From Azospirillum brasilense (lineage in GTDB: Bacteria > Pseudomonadota > Alphaproteobacteria > Azospirillales > Azospirillaceae): a stretch of DNA of 64,000 bases. Within the stretch, counting starts at the first letter, position 1, and every line of letters starts with the position of its first letter. Shown piece after piece: positions 59,660-64,000 of this stretch. The stretch spans positions 186,001 to 250,000 of the forward strand of contig NZ_VITH01000003.1 of NCBI RefSeq assembly GCF_007827815.1, read 5' to 3'. A program made the translations under genes and the position numbers. Below the pieces are notes generated by a model. It was given only the letters and a program-made list of their open reading frames with translations. It was not told where the DNA came from and did not search any database.

Positions 59660-61011
59660 GCGCCGTCCTCGCCTCGCCAAGGCGCAGCGGGACCCGCGCC
59701 GCGGACCATTACCTGACCTTCCTGATGGTCGTCCTGCTGGGCTATTCCCTGGCCGGGCGCGGCTTCGCCTACATCGGGGCGCCGCCGCTGTTCATCGGGG
59801 AGGTGCTGCTGCTCACCGGTCTGCTGGTCATGCTGCGCATCGGCGGGGTCTTCGCCACGGTCTCCAGCCTGCCGGGGACGCTTCTGGCGATCCTGATCGT
59901 CTGGGTGCTGGCGCGCACGCTGCCCTACTTCGGCACCTACAGCTTCGACGCGCTGCGCGACAGCGTGATCGTGATGTACGGGCTGCTCGCCTTCGTCGTC
60001 ATCGCCCTGCTGTACGACGAGCCGGAGCGGCTGCGCCGCCTCGTGCTGGCCTATGGCGGCTTCGCGGTGTTCTTCGTCACGGTGATGCCGGTCGTCTACC
60101 CGCTGTTCCAGCTTCTGAACGCTCAGATCCCCACTTGGCCGCGCTACGGCGTCCCCTTCATCAGCCTGCGCCCCGGCGAGGTCGGCGTGCATTTCGCGGG
60201 CGTCGCCCTGTTCGTGTTGCTGGGCTTCCGCCGCCTGAACCCGCTGCATCTGGCGATGCTGGTGTTCGGCATGGCGCTGGTCGCCGCGCACAGCCGCGGC
60301 GGGATGCTCGCCATCGTCGTGCCGCTGGCCATCGCGCTGGCCCTGGTGCCGCGCAGCCGGCAGCTCGCCCCGCTGCTGGGCATCGCCGGGGTCACCGTCA
60401 TCGTGGCGCTGGTGCTGAACCTGGAGATCGAGGTGTCCTCGCGGAAGTTGTCGGTCGACCAGCTCGTCACCAACGTGACGAGCATCCTGGGCACCACCGA
60501 CACCGCCACGCTCGACGGCACCAAACAGTGGCGCATCATGTGGTGGGACAAGATCATCGGCTACACCGTGCAGGGCGACCATTTCTGGGACGGCAAGGGC
60601 TTCGGCATCAATCTGGCGGACGACGACGGGTTCCAGGTGGTCGACGCCGAGGACGGGCAGGTGCTGCGCAGCCCGCACAACGCCCACATGACGATCCTCG
60701 CCCGCGCCGGGGTGCCCGGCTTCGCGCTGTGGGCGGCGCTGCTGGGAAGCTGGTCGGTCTTTATGATGCGCGCCTTCCTGCTGGCCCGCCGCAACGGCGA
60801 CCGCGCCTGGGCGCGGCTGTTCGTCTTCGTCTTCTGCTACTGGCTGTCCATCGTCATCAACGCCTCCTTCGACGTGACGCTGGAGGGGCCGATGCTGGGC
60901 ATCTGGTTCTGGGTGCTGTTCGGCGTCGGCATCGCCGCCGGCCTGATCTACCGCAACGAACTCGAAAACCGGTCCCCGCTGCCGCATCGATTGAGGGAGG
61001 ATGGACGATGA
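59656..61011 (+). CDS. O-antigen ligase/polymerase family membrane protein (Wzy-like)
   Basis: A 451-residue polytopic protein with about eleven helices and a large periplasmic loop (about residues 255-335, WRIMWWDKIIGYTVQGDHFW, then RSPHNAHMTILARAGVPG). The conserved His-Asn-x-x-Met/Leu and downstream Gly are typical of WaaL/Wzy polymerases. AAHSRGGMLAIVV matches the SRGG motif of the family. It most likely polymerises repeat units. The ATG overlaps the previous stop (ATGA). Confidence 0.88.
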   Translation: MSAVLASPRRSGTRAADHYLTFLMVVLLGYSLAGRGFAYIGAPPLFIGEVLLLTGLLVMLRIGGVFATVSSLPGTLLAILIVWVLARTLPYFGTYSFDALRDSVIVMYGLLAFVVIALLYDEPERLRRLVLAYGGFAVFFVTVMPVVYPLFQLLNAQIPTWPRYGVPFISLRPGEVGVHFAGVALFVLLGFRRLNPLHLAMLVFGMALVAAHSRGGMLAIVVPLAIALALVPRSRQLAPLLGIAGVTVIVALVLNLEIEVSSRKLSVDQLVTNVTSILGTTDTATLDGTKQWRIMWWDKIIGYTVQGDHFWDGKGFGINLADDDGFQVVDAEDGQVLRSPHNAHMTILARAGVPGFALWAALLGSWSVFMMRAFLLARRNGDRAWARLFVFVFCYWLSIVINASFDVTLEGPMLGIWFWVLFGVGIAAGLIYRNELENRSPLPHRLREDGR

Positions 61012-62273
61012 GCAAACCGTTCGCCGACGGGTCCGCCAATGCCGGGAAGTCGGTTCTTCTGGTGGCCTTCGCCTGCGAGCCGGACAGCGGGTCGGAATCC
61101 GCCAACGGCTGGAACTGGGGCGAGGGGCTGAAGCGCTCTGGCTGCCGCGTGACGGTGGTGACGCAGGGGCGCCTGCGCCCAAAGATCCTGGGCAAGATCG
61201 AACGCGGCGAGACCGCCTTCGAACCGGACGACTTCGTGTACATCGACCGCCCCGACACCATGGCGCACCACGACAGCAAGACGCGGTTCCAGCTGTCCTA
61301 CATCGCGTGGCAATGGCGCTGCCGGGCGGTGGTGAAGGAACTGGTGCGCCAGCGGCCCTTCGACATCATCCACAACGTGACCATCGGCGGCATCCGCTTC
61401 CCCGCCTTCTGCGGCGGGCTGGCGCCCCTGTCGGTGATCGGCCCGGTCGGCGGCGGGGAGCGCGCGCCCTGGCCGCTGATCCGCCCGCTGGGCTGGAAGG
61501 CCATCGCGACGGAGCTGGTCCGCGACGCCGCCATCGCCATGACGCGCATCGATCCCTTCCTGCGCCTGACCTACCGGCGCTACAACCTGATCTATGTGAA
61601 GACCCATGAGAGCCGCCATGTCCTGCCCGCCGGGGACCGCCACAAGGCGCGCCAGCATTTCGGCTGCTCCCTCCCGCCCGAGCGTTTCGTGCCGATGAAG
61701 GCTCAAACCGGCGGCGATGCCGGAGCGCCGCTGAAGCTGCGCTTCTCGGGCCGCTTCCTCTACTGGAAGGGTGGCTACTACGCGTTGGCGGCGCTGGCCA
61801 GGGCACTCGAGAAGGGGGCGCGGGCACGGCTTCAGATGATCGGCAGCGGTCCGCAGTCGGAGGAGTGGAAGACTCTCGCCGACCGGCTGGGCATCGCCGA
61901 ACATGTCGATTTCGTCGAATGGCTGTCGCAGCCCGACTATATGGAGGTGCTGCGAAGCTCCGACGCGCTGCTGTTCCCCAGCCTGCACGACTCCGCCGCC
62001 AACGTCATCATGGAGGCGCTGGCCAACGCGCAGCCGGTGATCTGCCTCGATCTCGGCGGTTCGGGAATCATGATCGATTCCTCCTGCGGCTTCGCCGTTC
62101 CCTGCCGCGGGCGCGCGGCGGCGGAGGTGATCGACGGGCTGGCCGACGCCATCGTGACCTTGGACCGGGACCGCCCGCGCCTGCGCGCCATGAGCCGGGC
62201 CGCCCACGCCCGCGCCCAGGATTTCGCGAGCTGCCGCATCACCCCCGACCTCTACACGCCGGCGACGGCGTGA
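61008..62273 (+). CDS. Glycosyltransferase family 4
   Basis: A 421-residue GT-B enzyme. VLLVAFACEPDSGSESANGWNW is typical of a GT4 subgroup that recognises a protein- or lipid-linked acceptor; FDIIHNVTIGGIRFP, FSGRFLYWKGGYYALAALA and the C-terminal FPSLHDSAANVIMEALANAQPVI-type EAL block follow (Glu in MEALA). GGGAGG precedes the ATG, and the stop of the polymerase gene overlaps it. It is last gene of the right arm, convergent with wecE. Confidence 0.9.
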   Translation: MSKPFADGSANAGKSVLLVAFACEPDSGSESANGWNWGEGLKRSGCRVTVVTQGRLRPKILGKIERGETAFEPDDFVYIDRPDTMAHHDSKTRFQLSYIAWQWRCRAVVKELVRQRPFDIIHNVTIGGIRFPAFCGGLAPLSVIGPVGGGERAPWPLIRPLGWKAIATELVRDAAIAMTRIDPFLRLTYRRYNLIYVKTHESRHVLPAGDRHKARQHFGCSLPPERFVPMKAQTGGDAGAPLKLRFSGRFLYWKGGYYALAALARALEKGARARLQMIGSGPQSEEWKTLADRLGIAEHVDFVEWLSQPDYMEVLRSSDALLFPSLHDSAANVIMEALANAQPVICLDLGGSGIMIDSSCGFAVPCRGRAAAEVIDGLADAIVTLDRDRPRLRAMSRAAHARAQDFASCRITPDLYTPATA

Positions 62274-62290
62274 GAGCCGTCTGGAGACGG

Positions 62291-63577
62291 TCAGGCCGGT
62301 GGCGCCTCATGTGGCGTTTCGGGTGGCGTTGCGGGCGGCGCCTGGAAAACCTCGCCGGACGCGCTTCGCACCCGAGCCAGATGACGCGCCAACGCCCTTG
62401 ACGCGGCATGGCCTGTCGTTGCCGCCGCCCTCGCCTCGGCCGTGCGGAAAAACTCCTGCACGGCCTCGACCACCTGCCCGGCTCCGGCACCCAGCCCGTA
62501 CCACATCGGAAGACGCAGCAGCCTTGCGGAGAGATCGGTCGTCACGGACAACGCCCCCATGGCGCGCGCGTAACGCCGGCCGGCCGGCGCGCTGTGCAGC
62601 GGCACGTAATGGAACGGCGCCTGGATTCCCTTGGTCCGGAGATGGGCGATCAGCGCATCGCGCTCACCGGCCGTGCGCGCCAGGACGTAATACAGATGGG
62701 CGTTGTGCCGACACTCGGCCGGGATCAGCGGACGGCGCAACAGGCCGCGGTCCTCCAACGGGGCCAAGGCCTCGTGATAGGCGTTCCACAGGGCATGGCG
62801 CTCCGCGTCCAGCCGCTCGGCGTTCTCGAATTGCGCGAGAAGAAACGCCGCCAGCAGGTCGGAGGGAAGATAGGACGAGCCGACGTCCACCCAGGTGTAT
62901 TTGTTGACCTCGCCACGGAGGAAGCGGGAGCGGTTCGTGCCCTTCTCGCGGATGATTTCGGCGCGGGTGATCAGATCCGGATCGTTGACGACCAGGGCGC
63001 CGCCCTCGCCGGAGATCAGGTTCTTGGTTTCGTGGAAGGAGAAGGCCGACAAGGCGCCGAAGGTGCCGAGCGGACGGCCGCGGTAGGCGGCCATCAGCGC
63101 CTGGGCGGCGTCCTCGATCACCGCCAGACCATGCCGGGCGGCGATGGCGCCGATCACGTCCATGTCGCAGGCGACGCCGGCGTAATGCACCACGCAGATG
63201 GCGCGGGTGCGGGGCGTGATCGCCGCCTCGATCAGGCGCTCGTCGATGTTCAGCGTGTCCGGCCGAATGTCCACGAAGACAGGCACCGCTCCGCGCAGCA
63301 CGAAGGCGTTCGCGGTGGACACGAAGGTGAAGGAGGGCATGATGACCTCATCCCCCGGACCGACGTCGGTCAGAAGGGCGGCCATCTCCAGCGCCGCCGT
63401 GCAGGAATGGGTCAGCAAGGCCTGCGGCGCGCCGAGCCGCCGCTCCAGCCACGCGTGGCAGCGCTTGGTGAACGCCCCGTCTCCGGAAAGGTGCGCCCGC
63501 TCCAGGGATTGGCGGATGTATTCCAATTCGTTGCCGGCCAACGTGGGGCGGTTGAAGCCAATCCTCATGTCGCTCAT
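62291..63577 (-). CDS. wecE: dTDP-4-amino-4,6-dideoxygalactose transaminase (WecE/RffA)
   Basis: A 428-residue PLP aminotransferase of the DegT/DnrJ/EryC1 group. It makes dTDP-4-amino-4,6-dideoxygalactose from the 4-keto sugar. It is strikingly similar to E. coli WecE along its length: GDGAFTKRCHAWLERRLG, LLTHSCTAALEMAALL, FVSTANAFVLRGAVPVF, VEDAAQ-type VIEDAAQALM and the PLP Lys in SFHETKN. The 375-residue core is followed by an extra 50-residue Ala/Pro-rich tail. The start at 63577 is favoured by GCGAGGTGAT; MRIGFNRP at 63568 is the next choice. The sugar it makes should be part of this polysaccharide. Confidence 0.92.
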   Translation of the reverse strand: MSDMRIGFNRPTLAGNELEYIRQSLERAHLSGDGAFTKRCHAWLERRLGAPQALLTHSCTAALEMAALLTDVGPGDEVIMPSFTFVSTANAFVLRGAVPVFVDIRPDTLNIDERLIEAAITPRTRAICVVHYAGVACDMDVIGAIAARHGLAVIEDAAQALMAAYRGRPLGTFGALSAFSFHETKNLISGEGGALVVNDPDLITRAEIIREKGTNRSRFLRGEVNKYTWVDVGSSYLPSDLLAAFLLAQFENAERLDAERHALWNAYHEALAPLEDRGLLRRPLIPAECRHNAHLYYVLARTAGERDALIAHLRTKGIQAPFHYVPLHSAPAGRRYARAMGALSVTTDLSARLLRLPMWYGLGAGAGQVVEAVQEFFRTAEARAAATTGHAASRALARHLARVRSASGEVFQAPPATPPETPHEAPPA

Positions 63578-64000
63578 CAGCATCACCTCGCGCTCGGGCC
63601 CGCCGGTGCACGCCCTGAGTCGAGGAGCGAGCGCGGCGGAAGGGGCGCGGCTGAGCGCCCTTTACCGCTCGCCCGCGCAAGGGCCCAGCGATCCGTGTTT
63701 CCTGGATGGCTTGTTGACAGCGTTCCTATGTGTCGGTCGAGATTGCCCGCCGCGCGCCGTCTTGACGCGATTGCGCCAACCGCGGCGGGCCAACGACACA
63801 CAATCGAACCGGGAAAATCCGTCTATCGAGCCGATGATATCAAAGCGGCCTTTCCAGGACACGTAGCTAGATTGAATGATGGTGATGCGCTCACCCAACC
63901 GAGACTCAATCGGGACGATGCGTAATACCAACGGCGGGTGAACGGCCCCAAGGAGGGGCGGTCCATGGTCGGCTGGACCGCCCCTCGCCGTTGCGGTCGC
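63578..64000. other. 423 bases upstream of wecE without a gene
   Basis: No convincing coding region. It should hold the wecE promoter on the minus strand. A TTGACA at about 63713 on the plus strand has no matching -10. The only clear structure is the hairpin at 63953-63986. Confidence 0.4.
63953..63986. terminator. Strong hairpin, possible terminator
   Basis: A 12-bp perfect stem GAGGGGCGGTCC / GGACCGCCCCTC (63953-63986) with a 10-nt loop. No T-run follows on either strand within the window; it probably ends transcription of a gene beyond the right edge or read-through. Confidence 0.55.

Noticed and set aside
63713..63745. TTGACA taken as a -35 box upstream of wecE
   Set aside because: It is on the plus strand, has no TATAAT-like partner at 16-18 bp, and no plus-strand gene follows.

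Overview
The window is about 64 kb of very GC-rich DNA with dense, short-spaced genes, Shine-Dalgarno-led starts and many ATGA/GTGA stop-start overlaps. Gene content (Anbu peptidase, OpgC, RNase J, Wzc/WcaJ exopolysaccharide machinery, sigma-54-driven nitrogen-scavenging operons, a LuxR regulator cluster) fits an alphaproteobacterium of the Azospirillum/Rhodospirillales type. That assignment is an inference from style and content; there is no rRNA or marker gene to prove it.

Layout. (1) 1-2.4 kb: end of a molybdopterin oxidoreductase, convergent with an Anbu proteasome-like peptidase, plus a tiny Q-rich protein. (2) 2.9-11.7 kb: a GntR/FCD repressor gene divergent from a seven-gene operon: an SsuA/SsuC/SsuB-like ABC importer, an amidohydrolase, an Asp/Glu-racemase/arylmalonate-decarboxylase-like enzyme, a hydantoinase/dihydropyrimidinase and an amidase. 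A consensus -24/-12 sigma-54 promoter sits one base downstream of a 12-bp palindrome, the likely GntR operator. (3) 11.7-14.5 kb: opgC followed by two SGNH hydrolases, all overlapping. (4) 14.8-17.2 kb: a three-domain TPR / glycosyltransferase-like / FkbM methyltransferase protein. (5) 17.3-24.6 kb: a second sigma-54 promoter drives a spermidine/putrescine-type ABC importer; then an atypical transthyretin-like protein, an MFS carrier and a second amidase. (6) 24.7-38.1 kb: a large hybrid histidine kinase, several small or unknown genes, a patatin-like protein, a methyltransferase, RNase J, a BON protein with a FUS-like low-complexity region, a GH15 glucoamylase-type enzyme and a secreted beta-helix protein. 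(7) 38.1-42.2 kb: three LuxR/NarL-type regulators and one receiver-only protein, all lacking the phospho-acceptor Asp, in unusually AT-rich surroundings. (8) 42.3-63.6 kb: an exopolysaccharide locus in two divergent arms from a 549-bp control region. The left arm holds UDP-glucuronate decarboxylase, WcaJ-type initiating transferase, sugar epimerases, WecG/TagA and GT4 transferases and UDP-glucose dehydrogenase. The right arm holds Wzc tyrosine autokinase, an oxidoreductase-epimerase fusion, flippase, GT4, polymerase/ligase and GT4. A convergent WecE aminotransferase closes the locus.

How it works together. Regions 2 and 5 look like nitrogen-limitation responses: RpoN promoters, importers and amide/cyclic-ureide hydrolases that would release ammonia from an unidentified N compound. 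Region 8 encodes synthesis of nucleotide sugars (UDP-GlcA, UDP-Xyl and probably a 4-amino-4,6-dideoxyhexose), assembly on a polyprenyl carrier, flipping and polymerisation. Region 7, with apparently phosphorylation-independent regulators, is a plausible controller of this surface polysaccharide. No outer-membrane export gene (Wza type) lies in the window.
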